This document shows positions 26,190 to 33,825 of a DNA stretch of 64,000 bases, piece by piece. A model generated the notes under the pieces. The model saw only the letters and a program-made list of their open reading frames with translations, did not search any database and was not told the origin of the DNA. Origin of the DNA: Haloglomus salinum (GTDB lineage Archaea; Halobacteriota; Halobacteria; Halobacteriales; Haloarculaceae); assembly GCF_024298825.1 (NCBI RefSeq), contig NZ_CP101153.1:4092001-4156000 (forward strand), given 5' to 3'. The position numbers and the translations under genes are program-made. Each line of letters begins with the position of its first letter. The stretch's first letter is position 1.

Positions 26190-26987
26190 TCAGTCCCGGA
26201 CGCGGACGATGCCGTTCTTGAACACCTGCCGGTTGGGCAGGATGAACTCGCGGCCGTCGCTCTCGATGCGCGTGACGAACACGTCCACCTCCTGGACGAT
26301 GCCGCGCTGCCCGTCGATGACGACCTCGTCGCCGATGGTGTACGGCTCGTTGAGGACGAGGTAGAAGCCGGCCGCCGCCGAGGAGAGCATATCCTTGAAC
26401 GCCAGCCCGCCGATGAAGAACACGCCGAAGGCGTAGGCGGCGAGCAGCACCAGCAACGCGGCGGTCGCGACGCCCAGCTGGCCGAGCGCGACGAGTGCTG
26501 CGACGTAGAAGATGCTGTACTTGACGACGAGCGGGAGCGCGTTCACCTCGGGGAGTTTCACGGAGCGGAGCCGCTCGCCGACGACGAGTTCGGCCTTGTC
26601 ACCCAGAACGAGCCCGAGGATGACGACCAGCGCCGCCACGAACAGGCTCGGGAGGAAGTCCGCGAGCCGCTCGATGAGCAGCCCGGCGTTCACGACGCCC
26701 GCCACGCGGAGTGCGAAGACGGTGCCGACGGCGACGATGAACAGGCCGGAGAGCCGCGAGACGAGATTCACCGTCGAGGTGCCGAGCCGGCGGGCCGTCC
26801 GATCGAACAGTGTCCCCTCGACCTCCTCCGGAACGCCAGCATCCGTGAGCAGGCTGTTCAGGAGACGGGTGACGGCCAGCCCGAGCAGGAGCGCGGTGAC
26901 GACGATGAGGCTGGCGACGAACAGCTCCAGCTCGCTCGTGAGCAGGCGCCGTAGGAGCCGGCGGAGCGCGGCGATCTGTCCGACCAT
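26190..26987 (-). CDS. mscS: Mechanosensitive ion channel, MscS family
   Basis: The 265-residue protein has three or four membrane spans followed by the MscS beta domain. The pore-lining/TM3 segment is Gly-Gly-Leu-Ala-Phe-Lys-Asp-Met-Leu-Ser-Ser-Ala-Ala-Ala-Gly, and the signature Glu-Pro-Tyr-Thr-Ile-Gly-Asp-Glu-Val is followed by Gly-Gln-Arg-Gly-Ile-Val. It releases osmolytes under hypo-osmotic stress. It starts three bases after the dacZ stop codon, so the two genes form an operon; c-di-AMP control of turgor makes that pairing meaningful. Confidence 0.9.
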   Translation of the reverse strand: MVGQIAALRRLLRRLLTSELELFVASLIVVTALLLGLAVTRLLNSLLTDAGVPEEVEGTLFDRTARRLGTSTVNLVSRLSGLFIVAVGTVFALRVAGVVNAGLLIERLADFLPSLFVAALVVILGLVLGDKAELVVGERLRSVKLPEVNALPLVVKYSIFYVAALVALGQLGVATAALLVLLAAYAFGVFFIGGLAFKDMLSSAAAGFYLVLNEPYTIGDEVVIDGQRGIVQEVDVFVTRIESDGREFILPNRQVFKNGIVRVRD

Positions 26988-26990
26988 GGC

Positions 26991-27800
26991 TCAGTAGTCC
27001 TCCGGGTCGATCTCCAGGACGAGTTCCCCGCCCGAGAACGCTCGCACCAGCCCGTCGGACTCGGAGAGGACGATGGCGACGGCGTTCGTATCGCGCGTGA
27101 TGGCGCCGCCGGCCATGTGGCGGGCCCCGAGCCCCTTGGGGATGTCCACGCCCTCCGCGGACGGTTCGAGGTAGCGGTACGCCGAGACGATCTTCCCCGA
27201 GTCCGAGATGATGAAGGCCCCGTCCAGCCGCGAGAACTCCTTCAGCATCACGTTCACGATGGGGTCCCCGACGTGGACGTGGCTCTTCTCGAACGGGTTG
27301 TACGAGAGGGGCCGGGACTTGTTCATCACCTTGCCCGCGTCGCCGACGACGAACAGCGCGCCGACGGGCTTCCCTTTCTGTCCCTTCTTGCCGAGTTCGA
27401 TGGCCACCTCCAGCACGTCCCGGATGACGGAGGCTTCGGCCCGCGAATCGGCGAACAGCCCGTAGACGCCCGAGCGGACGAAGTCACCCGCACGCACGCG
27501 GACGAGGCTGTCGATGTCCTCGGCGAAGGTTTTGGCCGCGCACAGCACGGCGTCGCCCTCCTCGATGACGCCGTTCTCGAGGGCGCCCTCCAGTCCGAAC
27601 CGGATACGCTGGGCCACGTCCGAGAACTCCAGCGGCAACTCGACGTAGTGTTCCGCGTCGACCGTGTTCTCGCCGGAGACCACCACGACAGGCTGGTCCG
27701 CCTCCACGACCCGCTCGTAGTAGGACCCGCTCGGGCTGAACAGCAACACGGCTTCCACGCCGTCCGTCATCTCGCCGACCAGGTCGGGCAGGTCGCTCAT
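26991..27800 (-). CDS. dacZ: Diadenylate cyclase (c-di-AMP synthase) DacZ
   Basis: The 269-residue protein is an archaeal DacZ. The C-terminal DAC (DisA_N) domain has the Asp-Gly-Ala motif (193-195, Leu-Asp-Gly-Ala-Phe-Ile-Ile-Ser) and the Gly-Ala-Arg-His-Met-Ala-Gly-Gly motif (225-232). The latter varies from the bacterial Arg-His-Arg-Ala-Ala but is in the same place. The N-terminal half is the alpha/beta domain typical of archaeal members. DacZ makes c-di-AMP from two ATP, and in Haloferax volcanii it is essential and linked to osmotic balance. It is the first gene of dacZ-mscS. Confidence 0.93.
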   Translation of the reverse strand: MSDLPDLVGEMTDGVEAVLLFSPSGSYYERVVEADQPVVVVSGENTVDAEHYVELPLEFSDVAQRIRFGLEGALENGVIEEGDAVLCAAKTFAEDIDSLVRVRAGDFVRSGVYGLFADSRAEASVIRDVLEVAIELGKKGQKGKPVGALFVVGDAGKVMNKSRPLSYNPFEKSHVHVGDPIVNVMLKEFSRLDGAFIISDSGKIVSAYRYLEPSAEGVDIPKGLGARHMAGGAITRDTNAVAIVLSESDGLVRAFSGGELVLEIDPEDY

Positions 27801-27934
27801 CGCTCACTACCTCTCGCACGACACGTAAGAGGTTTATGGGCCGTCAGGCGCGCGTCTCACGCGTACCAGTCAGCGGACAGATCGGCGTCCCGGTTGCACC
27901 ACGATATTTGGTAGCGGGGGCCGAGCCATCCGGC

Positions 27935-28756
27935 ATGACCACCGACGAACCACCGGCCACCCGGATGTACCGTCACCGCCACGACACGCTCGTCACCGAG
28001 CGCGGCGACCCCTCGGACCCCTCGCTTGTGTGCGCCCACGGGACGCTGATGGACCGGACGATGTTCGACCCGCAACTCGATGCGCTCTCGGACGACTACC
28101 ACGTCCTCGCGTACGACCTGCGGGCGCGGACGGAGCAGTACGCCACCGAGTACGACCTGTACGACCTCGCGGACGACTGCGAGGCCCTGCTCGACGCCCG
28201 CGGCATCGACTCGTGTACGCTGGCGGGGATGTCGATGGGCGGGTTCACCGCGCTCCGGGTCGCCGACCGCTACCCCGAGCGGCTGGACGGCATCGTCATG
28301 GTCGACTCCATCGCACAGCCCCACGAGGAGAGCGACATCGAACAGTACGGGCAGATGATAGACACCGCCCGCGAGATGGGCGAGGTGCCCGAACCGATGG
28401 GGGAGACGGTCCGGCACATCCTGTTCGGCGCCACCTCCAATCAGGAGCGGACGGACCTCGTCGACCGCTGGGTCCAGCGATGGCTCACCTACCCCGGGGA
28501 AGCCGTCTACCAGGAGGTCTCCTCGTGGCTCGAACGCCCGGATTTCACCGACGAACTCGCCGACATCGAGGTGCCCGTGCTGGCCATCCACGGCGAGGAG
28601 GATACCGCGCTGGAGATGGCAAAAGCCGAGGACATGGTCGAACACCTGCCGGACGCGTCACTGGAACCGATTCCGGAGGCCGGCCACTCCTCGAACACGG
28701 AGAACCCCGAGGCCGCGAACGCCGCCATCCGGGAGTTCCTCGGAGAAGTGTACTGA
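27935..28756 (+). CDS. Alpha/beta hydrolase
   Basis: The 273-residue protein has the nucleophile elbow Gly-Met-Ser-Met-Gly-Gly near residue 98, the oxyanion strand Val-Cys-Ala-His-Gly-Thr, the acidic residue in His-Gly-Glu-Glu-Asp-Thr-Ala and the late Glu-Ala-Gly-His-Ser histidine. It is a plain alpha/beta hydrolase of the 3-oxoadipate enol-lactonase/epoxide-hydrolase group, with no specific substrate visible. ATG 27935 lies about 29 bases after a GATATTTGG box. A serine tRNA gene follows on the opposite strand. Confidence 0.85.
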   Translation: MTTDEPPATRMYRHRHDTLVTERGDPSDPSLVCAHGTLMDRTMFDPQLDALSDDYHVLAYDLRARTEQYATEYDLYDLADDCEALLDARGIDSCTLAGMSMGGFTALRVADRYPERLDGIVMVDSIAQPHEESDIEQYGQMIDTAREMGEVPEPMGETVRHILFGATSNQERTDLVDRWVQRWLTYPGEAVYQEVSSWLERPDFTDELADIEVPVLAIHGEEDTALEMAKAEDMVEHLPDASLEPIPEAGHSSNTENPEAANAAIREFLGEVY

Positions 28757-28786
28757 GAGTTCAGTGGCGAACCGGTCCGCAGGATG

Positions 28787-28871
28787 CGGTGGGGATGGGA
28801 TTTGAACCCATGAGGCGCGAAGCGCCAGTTGCTCTCAAGGCAACCACCTTGGGCCACTCGGTCACCCCACC
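28787..28871 (-). tRNA. tRNA-Ser (anticodon UGA)
   Basis: On the minus strand the 85-base gene folds as a long-variable-arm tRNA. The acceptor stem is GGTGGGG/CCCCACC with discriminator G. The anticodon stem-loop is GTTGC-CTTGAGA-GCAAC with anticodon TGA, reading UCA serine codons. The variable arm is GGCGC-TTCG-GCGCC-like, and the T arm is ATGGG-TTCAAAT-CCCAT. CCA is not encoded. No intron is seen. Confidence 0.95.
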
Positions 28872-28929
28872 TCGTGCCGATATAGCGCCGGGGGTCGCTA
28901 AGACCTGTCGGTGACGCCCGCCCGTGGGA

Positions 28930-29691
28930 CTACTCGCCGGCCAGTTCCAGCCCGCCCTCGCCGTCCGCGACCACCGTCAGCCCCGAGTCGTCGAGCCACT
29001 CGGCGACGTGCGTGGGGACGGGGCGCCCCGCGGCCCGGCGCGTCTCGACCTGCAGCAGGGCCTCGGCGAGGTCGGCGCCGGTCTCCAGCACCGGGAGCGA
29101 GTTCAGGAAGTCCACCTCATGGCCGGCGTCCCCCGCGCGGTCCGTCAGCGTGCGGAGCGCGGGCGGCGTGTACGCCCCCTCGAAGTCGATGGTATCGGTG
29201 AAGCCGGCGAAGTACACCCGGCCCCCGGTCGAGGGGCCGAGGACGACGGGGGTGCGCCGGAGTTTCATCGCGGCCTCGTCGACCTCCTGCCGCGAGCAGA
29301 AGGCGGCCGCCGGCTCGGTCACCGCGGCCGAGGCGACCTCCTCCTGCTCCAGCAGGTGCGTGACGGTGTTCCCGGCGCGCCCGGCGAACGTCTCGCCGAC
29401 CTGTACCTCGAACCGCGCCTCGCCCGGTGCGTCGAGCGCCGGTTCGAGAGCGTCCCGGACCTCCCCCTCGGCGTCGGCATCCGCCGGGACGTGCTCGTCC
29501 GGGATGGCGTCGTCCGGGCGGTAGTTGACCAGCAGGTCGCCGCCGCTCCCCTCGACGGCGGTACAGACATCCCGTAGGGCAGCCGCGTACAGTTCGGCCA
29601 CGTCGACCTCGGAGAGGGGCGACGTGTCGACGAGGTCGGGGAAGACGAGACCAGAGCGGGGCGGGTCGGCCAGTACGCAGACGACGGTCAT
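28930..29691 (-). CDS. DUF2064-like GT-A-fold protein
   Basis: The 253-residue protein starts with a Rossmann-like strand (Thr-Val-Val-Cys-Val-Leu-Ala-Asp) and later has the segment Val-Val-Leu-Gly-Pro-Ser-Thr-Gly-Gly-Arg-Val-Tyr-Phe-Ala-Gly-Phe. This resembles the Leu-Gly-Pro-x-x-Asp-Gly-Gly-Tyr-Tyr signature of the TIGR04282/DUF2064 nucleotide-sugar-transferase-like family, but the acidic residue of that motif is Gly here. It may be a degenerate transferase. ATG 29691 gives the shortest sensible N-terminus. Confidence 0.55.
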   Translation of the reverse strand: MTVVCVLADPPRSGLVFPDLVDTSPLSEVDVAELYAAALRDVCTAVEGSGGDLLVNYRPDDAIPDEHVPADADAEGEVRDALEPALDAPGEARFEVQVGETFAGRAGNTVTHLLEQEEVASAAVTEPAAAFCSRQEVDEAAMKLRRTPVVLGPSTGGRVYFAGFTDTIDFEGAYTPPALRTLTDRAGDAGHEVDFLNSLPVLETGADLAEALLQVETRRAAGRPVPTHVAEWLDDSGLTVVADGEGGLELAGE

Positions 29692-29720
29692 ACCGACCGG
29701 TGACGCCGACGAGTCTTGAG

Positions 29721-29728
29721 TTTTATAC
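29721..29728 (+). promoter_or_regulatory. TATA-like box for a small membrane protein gene
   Basis: TTTTATAC centred 26 bases before the ATG at 29751, consistent with a leaderless transcript and supporting that the small ORF is real. Confidence 0.5.
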
Positions 29729-29750
29729 TCCAGCGGCGTCAGCCAGGGGT

Positions 29751-29966
29751 ATGGACTGGACCCAACCACTCGGCTTCCTCTGTGCCCTCGGAGTCGGCCT
29801 GACCGTCATCGGCGCACTGCTCTCGCTCGTCACCGGCCCGCTCGCAGGGTCGCGAGCGGTCGCCGCCATCGCCACCGTCGCCGTCGTCGTCGTCAGCGTG
29901 GTTGCGATGGTCGGTATCGGCACGCGCTTCAGCGGCGAGTGGCTGGCGAACAGCGGCTACTGGTGA
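29751..29966 (+). CDS. Small two-span membrane protein
   Basis: The 71-residue protein has two hydrophobic spans: one from Pro-Leu-Gly-Phe-Leu-Cys, and one of Ala-Val-Ala-Ala-Ile-Ala-Thr-Val-Ala-Val-Val-Val-Val-Ser-Val-Val. A short loop with Gly-Ser-Arg separates them. I do not recognise a family. A TATA-like box at the right distance and the GC-rich third positions make it a likely gene. It is divergent from the DUF2064-like gene. Confidence 0.65.
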   Translation: MDWTQPLGFLCALGVGLTVIGALLSLVTGPLAGSRAVAAIATVAVVVVSVVAMVGIGTRFSGEWLANSGYW

Positions 29967-30158
29967 GCCTGCTGACCGCATGACGCAGTTACCGGCGAAG
30001 GGCGCCACTATTTTCCATATATCAGATATATATCCAGAAAGCCCAATCACCCCGACATATCGGGTGAATATCTCATTGATGGATAGCTGAGGTGGTTACG
30101 AGCGGATTCGGCGACCATCGCCGGACCGTCGACAGGCCGGTAGTGGAGCGGTTCCAAG

Positions 30159-30166
30159 ACTTATGC
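30159..30166 (+). promoter_or_regulatory. TATA-like box for the lipoprotein gene
   Basis: ACTTATGC centred about 27 bases before the ATG at 30189, suggesting a leaderless transcript. Confidence 0.5.
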
Positions 30167-30188
30167 CGGGCCGTCGACAGACTCCGAT

Positions 30189-30638
30189 ATGCGATTCGAA
30201 GCCCTCCTGCTGGCGGCACTCCTGCTGCTAGCCGGTTGCAGTGGATTCATCGGCGGCACACCGACAGCGACCTCTGACGGGGCCGACGAGCCGGTCCGGT
30301 ACGGCATCGCGGTCCAGAGCGACTACCCCGACGAGCAGACGTTCGGCGTCCGCGTCCGCGACGGCGAGACGACGCGGTTGAACCGCTCGAAGCGGCTCGC
30401 GGGCGGCGAACGGTGGCACGTCGCCAACCTGAGCGCCGAGAACTACGGCGACCGGGAGTACGAACTGCAGCTCCTCGTGGACGGTGAGGTGCGCGGCACC
30501 TCGTCGTTCAGCTTCCGGGAGTCCGAGAACGTCGAGCGACGGAGCGGCGCGACGTTACTGGTGCAGGGCCCATCGTCGGCCGAAACCCACGTCTGCGGCG
30601 GGAACGTGACCTGCTACCGGATGGCGGTGGACGGGTAG
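30189..30638 (+). CDS. Haloarchaeal lipoprotein
   Basis: The 149-residue protein has a Sec-type signal ending in the lipobox Leu-Leu-Ala-Gly-Cys at residues 13-17, followed by an acidic Thr/Ser-rich linker and a small beta-rich domain. Asn-Leu-Ser and Asn-Val-Thr are possible N-glycosylation sites. A disulfide is possible between the two late cysteines (Cys-Gly-Gly-Asn-Val-Thr-Cys). It should be anchored on the outer face of the membrane. No family is recognised. It converges on an R2-like oxidase gene with seven bases between them. Confidence 0.75.
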   Translation: MRFEALLLAALLLLAGCSGFIGGTPTATSDGADEPVRYGIAVQSDYPDEQTFGVRVRDGETTRLNRSKRLAGGERWHVANLSAENYGDREYELQLLVDGEVRGTSSFSFRESENVERRSGATLLVQGPSSAETHVCGGNVTCYRMAVDG

Positions 30639-30645
30639 GCCGGGC

Positions 30646-31614
30646 TCAGTCGGCGCCGACCCGGTCGGCGCCCTCGATGTGGACCAGTTCCTCGACCGGC
30701 GGCAGCTCGGCGTCCCGGGAGGTGATGATCTCGATACGCTTGGAGAGCTTCTCGCTGGCGTACTCGACCAGCGGCGTCGAATCGAAGTCGGTGTCGTACT
30801 GGTCGTCGTCGACGACGCCCGCGATGTGGGGGAGGAGTTCCTGCAGCGTCTCCTGGATGATGGCCTCGTCGACATCGCCGGCCTCGACGTGCTGCTGGAC
30901 CTTGTGCATCCCGAACCCGACGTGACGACCCTCGTCGGAGCGGATACGGGTGATTCCCTCGATGAGCCCATCGAGCATCGTCTGCTCGCGCCCCTCCTCC
31001 TCGAACTGCTCGAACTGCGGCCCGGTGTCGGAGTACTGGGCCTGGTAGCCGTAGTAGGCCGTCTGTGCGAGCACCGACTCGACCGCGAGGTGGTAGTGAC
31101 AGTAGGCGATGACACGGTTCCGGGCCGTGTTCTCGCCGTCCTCGAGCAGTTTGTGCATCGCGGCCTCGGTCCTGTCGAACAGCTGCTCGTAGGCCTCGTT
31201 GAAGAACTCGTCCGCCGTCGGCGGGAGCCGCTCGATGCCCCGGGCCTCGGCGACCGGGTCGATGACCTCGCGCCAGTAGCGGTCGAAGAAGACCGCGTGC
31301 TTTGCCTCCTCGTAGATCTGACTGGAGACGAACATCTGGTCGTTGATGTCGTCGAGCGCGATGGCCAGCGGCGCGAGGTCCTCGGTCACGGCCTCCTCAC
31401 CGGCGCCGAACTTCGCGATGGAGGAACGGAAGCCACGGAACTCCTCGTCGGTCCAGTCCGAGTCGAGGATGCGCTCGCGGTCCTGTTCGAGCAGCTCCCC
31501 CGGGATGTCCTCGTACGGGTCCCAGTGCCGGTAGACGGCGTTCTTGAAGTACCCACCCGCGAAGGAGTCGGGGTCCAGTCGCATCGTCCGCTCGCTGTCC
31601 GCGTAGCGTGACAT
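30646..31614 (-). CDS. R2-like ligand-binding oxidase (ribonucleotide reductase R2 homologue)
   Basis: The 322-residue protein has the ferritin-like four-helix fold of R2/R2lox proteins. All six metal ligands are visible in spacing: Glu73 (Gly-Glu-Glu-Ala-Val-Thr), Glu103-x-x-His106 (Tyr-Glu-Glu-Ala-Lys-His), Glu179, and a second ExxH in Asp-Glu-Gly-Arg-His. The Gly-Glu-Glu-Ala-Val-Thr start is typical of R2lox, the Mn/Fe oxidase group with a bound fatty acid, rather than a true reductase subunit. No partner R1 gene is beside it. A role in fatty-ligand oxidation is likely but unproven. Confidence 0.75.
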   Translation of the reverse strand: MSRYADSERTMRLDPDSFAGGYFKNAVYRHWDPYEDIPGELLEQDRERILDSDWTDEEFRGFRSSIAKFGAGEEAVTEDLAPLAIALDDINDQMFVSSQIYEEAKHAVFFDRYWREVIDPVAEARGIERLPPTADEFFNEAYEQLFDRTEAAMHKLLEDGENTARNRVIAYCHYHLAVESVLAQTAYYGYQAQYSDTGPQFEQFEEEGREQTMLDGLIEGITRIRSDEGRHVGFGMHKVQQHVEAGDVDEAIIQETLQELLPHIAGVVDDDQYDTDFDSTPLVEYASEKLSKRIEIITSRDAELPPVEELVHIEGADRVGAD

Positions 31615-31755
31615 ACCATCACGTACGGGGTGGTCAGCATCAAGCCTTCGCCGTGCAATCGAGAGTGGTTAAATATGGGGCGTCGATATCCGGTCGTCCG
31701 TGGACGTTCGGGGACTCCGACCACCGATACCCTGGATGGAGCCCCGACGGGTCCG

Positions 31756-32223
31756 TCAGTCGGCGCCCTCGTCGGCGAGGTCGGCGAACGTCTCCCGGGC
31801 GTTCTCGATGGCGGTCTCGCGTTTGGCGGGGTACGCCTCGACCTTCGCGCGGAGGGTGATTCCCTCGCCGAGTTCCGTGCGGCCGCCGAACGCGGCCTGC
31901 TTGTCCAGCGAGAGGAAAAAGGAGCAGTTGTCGTCGACCCGGTCGTCGAGTTCGTCGAGGACCCGGTCCATCGCGTCGGCCTCGGCCAGCACGGAGAGGA
32001 CCTCCCGGACATCGTCGGCCCGCTCCAGTCGCGTCGAGAACACGAGGATGCGGTCGCCGTTGAACCCCTCCGTCTCCGTCCGCTCCAGCTCCGGCGGGTC
32101 CCGCGGGTCGTCGTCGCCCCGCTCGGGGAGGAAGTGGTCGAGCGCGTCCGCCACGCGGTGCTCGTCCTCGGTCGCGTAGCAGAACGTCCGCAGTTCGACG
32201 TAGTGGAAGGGGACCGACGCCAT
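31756..32223 (-). CDS. COG1325-type RNA-binding protein (predicted exosome-associated)
   Basis: The 155-residue protein starts Val-Pro-Phe-His-Tyr-Val-Glu-Leu-Arg-Thr-Phe-Cys-Tyr-Ala-Thr-Glu, as in the archaeal family COG1325, which has been predicted to bind RNA with the exosome. A central Asn-Gly-Asp-Arg-Ile strand and the Cys-Ser-Phe-Phe-Leu-Ser-Leu-Asp-Lys-Gln stretch fit. It follows the DUF1918 gene by 10 bases on the same strand, so both belong to one transcript. The RNA role is a family prediction. Confidence 0.75.
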   Translation of the reverse strand: MASVPFHYVELRTFCYATEDEHRVADALDHFLPERGDDDPRDPPELERTETEGFNGDRILVFSTRLERADDVREVLSVLAEADAMDRVLDELDDRVDDNCSFFLSLDKQAAFGGRTELGEGITLRAKVEAYPAKRETAIENARETFADLADEGAD

Positions 32224-32233
32224 CGAGCGTGCG

Positions 32234-32446
32234 CTACTCCTCCTCGTCTTCGTCGCCGAGCTCCTCGTCGGGGGCGGCCTCGATAGCGTCCTCGGAGATG
32301 CCGGCCTCCTGGCCGTCCTCGAACTGGATCATGTAGGTGGCGTCGCCGAACATCGTCTCGGAGACCTGCGAGACCTCCCCGACCTGCCCGTCGTACTCGC
32401 TGTGTTCGTCGTGCAGCACGACCGTGTCGCCCTTCTCGAAGCTCAT
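32234..32446 (-). CDS. DUF1918-family SH3-like small protein
   Basis: A 70-residue, very acidic protein with an SH3-like beta-barrel beginning Ser-Phe-Glu-Lys-Gly-Asp-Thr-Val-Val-Leu-His-Asp and ending in a poly-Glu tail. DUF1918 is common in haloarchaea and actinobacteria with no fixed function. ATG 32446 is the start; a GTTTTTGC box about 26 bases upstream (complement near 32470-32476) suggests a leaderless transcript. It is the first gene of a unit with the COG1325 protein. Confidence 0.8.
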   Translation of the reverse strand: MSFEKGDTVVLHDEHSEYDGQVGEVSQVSETMFGDATYMIQFEDGQEAGISEDAIEAAPDEELGDEDEEE

Positions 32447-32745
32447 GCCCGCGAGTTCTCCACGGCGGCGCAAAAACACGTTGGTTCGTGGCGCGCGGCC
32501 GAGCGACGGCGGCCGTGCGTCCGCCTGTGCGTGGTGGTGCGCGTGGGTAGGCGGTTCGCAAGCGAGAGCGCGGGCGCGTGAACGACCAGGGAGCCGGAGT
32601 GCCTGGCGACTGTCGAACAGTTTTTGCGACGGCATACCGTACCTGCGGCCATGCACGCTCTCGCTCGCCCTCTCCCGCGGTTCGCGACCGCGGGGCCCCC
32701 GCCAGCCTCGCCGCCGACCCGTCCCGCACCGAGCGGGGTGGCCTG
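32447..32745. other. Divergent promoter region between DUF1918 and Nudix genes
   Basis: About 300 bases. It holds the DUF1918 promoter on the left and a T-rich box near 32617-32626 on the right. The right-hand half contains a possible upstream ORF (32651-32746) for the Nudix gene. The rest is GC-rich with no other supported feature. Confidence 0.5.
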
Positions 32746-32746
32746 A
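32651..32746 (+). CDS. Possible 31-codon upstream ORF of the Nudix gene
   Basis: ATG 32651 opens a 31-residue frame rich in Pro, Ala and Arg. Its TGA (32744-32746) overlaps the Nudix start as TGATG. A T-rich box (around 32617-32626) lies about 26-30 bases before this ATG, so the transcript may begin here without a leader. The peptide is not acidic, unlike most local proteins, which speaks against a functional product and for a regulatory or chance frame. Confidence 0.28.
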   Translation: MHALARPLPRFATAGPPPASPPTRPAPSGVA

Positions 32747-33315
32747 TGGCGCTCGACGACCTGTGGTACCTTGCTGACGAGGCCGACCAGCACGCAGAGC
32801 AGGCCTACCACCGACTCCGGGAGCGCCACGACGCCTTCCTCGAGCGGACCCGAGAGAAACACGTCTCTCGCGGGCGCTTCCGGACGCTCGCGCGCCGCAT
32901 CCGCGAGACCGGGACCCCGTACGGCGCACACACCATCGTCTACCGGCCCACGGGGGAGCTCCTGCTCGTCCGACACGACGGGGTCGACATGTGGGTCCTT
33001 CCGGGCGGCGAGGTGGACCCGGGCGAATCCTTCCGTGAGACAGCCCGGCGCGAACTCGGAGAGGAGGCCGGTATCGAGGCCGAGTACGAGGGACTCGGCG
33101 TCCTCGGGCGCGTGGAGGTCAGCGCCGGGAGCTACGATACCTGGGGCGTCCTCCCGGTGTACGCAGCACGCGCGGCCGAGGGCGGCGCGAAACCGCGGGT
33201 CCGCGACCCCGACGACGAGATAAGCGACGCCCGCTGGTTCGACGCCCTCCCCGAGGACACTCGTGACCGCGACATCCTCCGCGCGTGGCGCAGGACGTGG
33301 CTCGGGGAGCGGTAG
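32746..33315 (+). CDS. Nudix hydrolase
   Basis: The 189-residue protein has a full Nudix box, Gly-x5-Glu-x7-Arg-Glu-Leu-Gly-Glu-Glu-Ala-Gly-Ile, at residues 88-110, in a domain that starts near Gly-Ala-His-Thr-Ile-Val-Tyr. An N-terminal 55-residue helical region rich in Arg and Glu precedes it and is not part of the catalytic core. Nudix enzymes cleave nucleoside diphosphates linked to other groups; the substrate is unknown. The start ATG 32746 overlaps the end of a small upstream frame. Confidence 0.88.
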   Translation: MALDDLWYLADEADQHAEQAYHRLRERHDAFLERTREKHVSRGRFRTLARRIRETGTPYGAHTIVYRPTGELLLVRHDGVDMWVLPGGEVDPGESFRETARRELGEEAGIEAEYEGLGVLGRVEVSAGSYDTWGVLPVYAARAAEGGAKPRVRDPDDEISDARWFDALPEDTRDRDILRAWRRTWLGER

Positions 33316-33323
33316 CTGTCCCG

Positions 33324-33740
33324 CTACCGGAGCCCCGCACGTGAGACCAGCACCCCGTCACGGCTGACCGCGACACGGATGTAGCCACGGACGCCGCTCC
33401 CGTCCTCGGCGGCCGGGAACCGGAGCGTCCGCTCCGAGCTGTCGCCGTCGACGGCCGTACGGACCCGGTACTCGCCGGCCGCCGGCATGACCACGGCCGA
33501 GGTCTCGCGGGACCCGGACGGGACCGTGAACGTCCGGTCCAGCAACGACTCGCCATCCGCCGCGGCGACCCGCACATCGACCGCTTTCTCGAAGTTCGTC
33601 TGGTTGAACAGGTGGACGGTTCCGTCGGGTGGCCCCTCGGCCTCGGTGCTACAGCCGGCTGTCAGCAACGTCCCGGCGGCGAGCCCACCCAGCAACGCCC
33701 GGCGCGTGGTCGGTGCCACGCGACGGGTGGGGTGGGCCAT
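33324..33740 (-). CDS. Tat-exported lipoprotein
   Basis: The 138-residue protein has a twin-arginine signal (Thr-Thr-Arg-Arg-Ala-Leu-Leu) ending in a lipobox Leu-Thr-Ala-Gly-Cys near residue 30, the usual haloarchaeal route for lipoproteins. The mature part is a beta-sandwich-like domain with an Asn-Gln-Thr glycosylation site. No family is recognised. It lies 85 bases downstream of the glycosidase-fold gene on the same strand, so both may be co-expressed. Confidence 0.72.
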   Translation of the reverse strand: MAHPTRRVAPTTRRALLGGLAAGTLLTAGCSTEAEGPPDGTVHLFNQTNFEKAVDVRVAAADGESLLDRTFTVPSGSRETSAVVMPAAGEYRVRTAVDGDSSERTLRFPAAEDGSGVRGYIRVAVSRDGVLVSRAGLR

Positions 33741-33825
33741 CGACAAGTGCGTTCCGGGGCGCCGTTGCGGACGGTGTCCGGGATGTGGCAGACGGGGGCG
33801 GTCCAGCCCGGGGGCGGACCCGCGG

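Noticed and set aside
28030-28914. A 294-residue frame overlapping the alpha/beta hydrolase and the tRNA
   Set aside because: It is the shadow of the hydrolase and crosses a complete tRNA-Ser gene.
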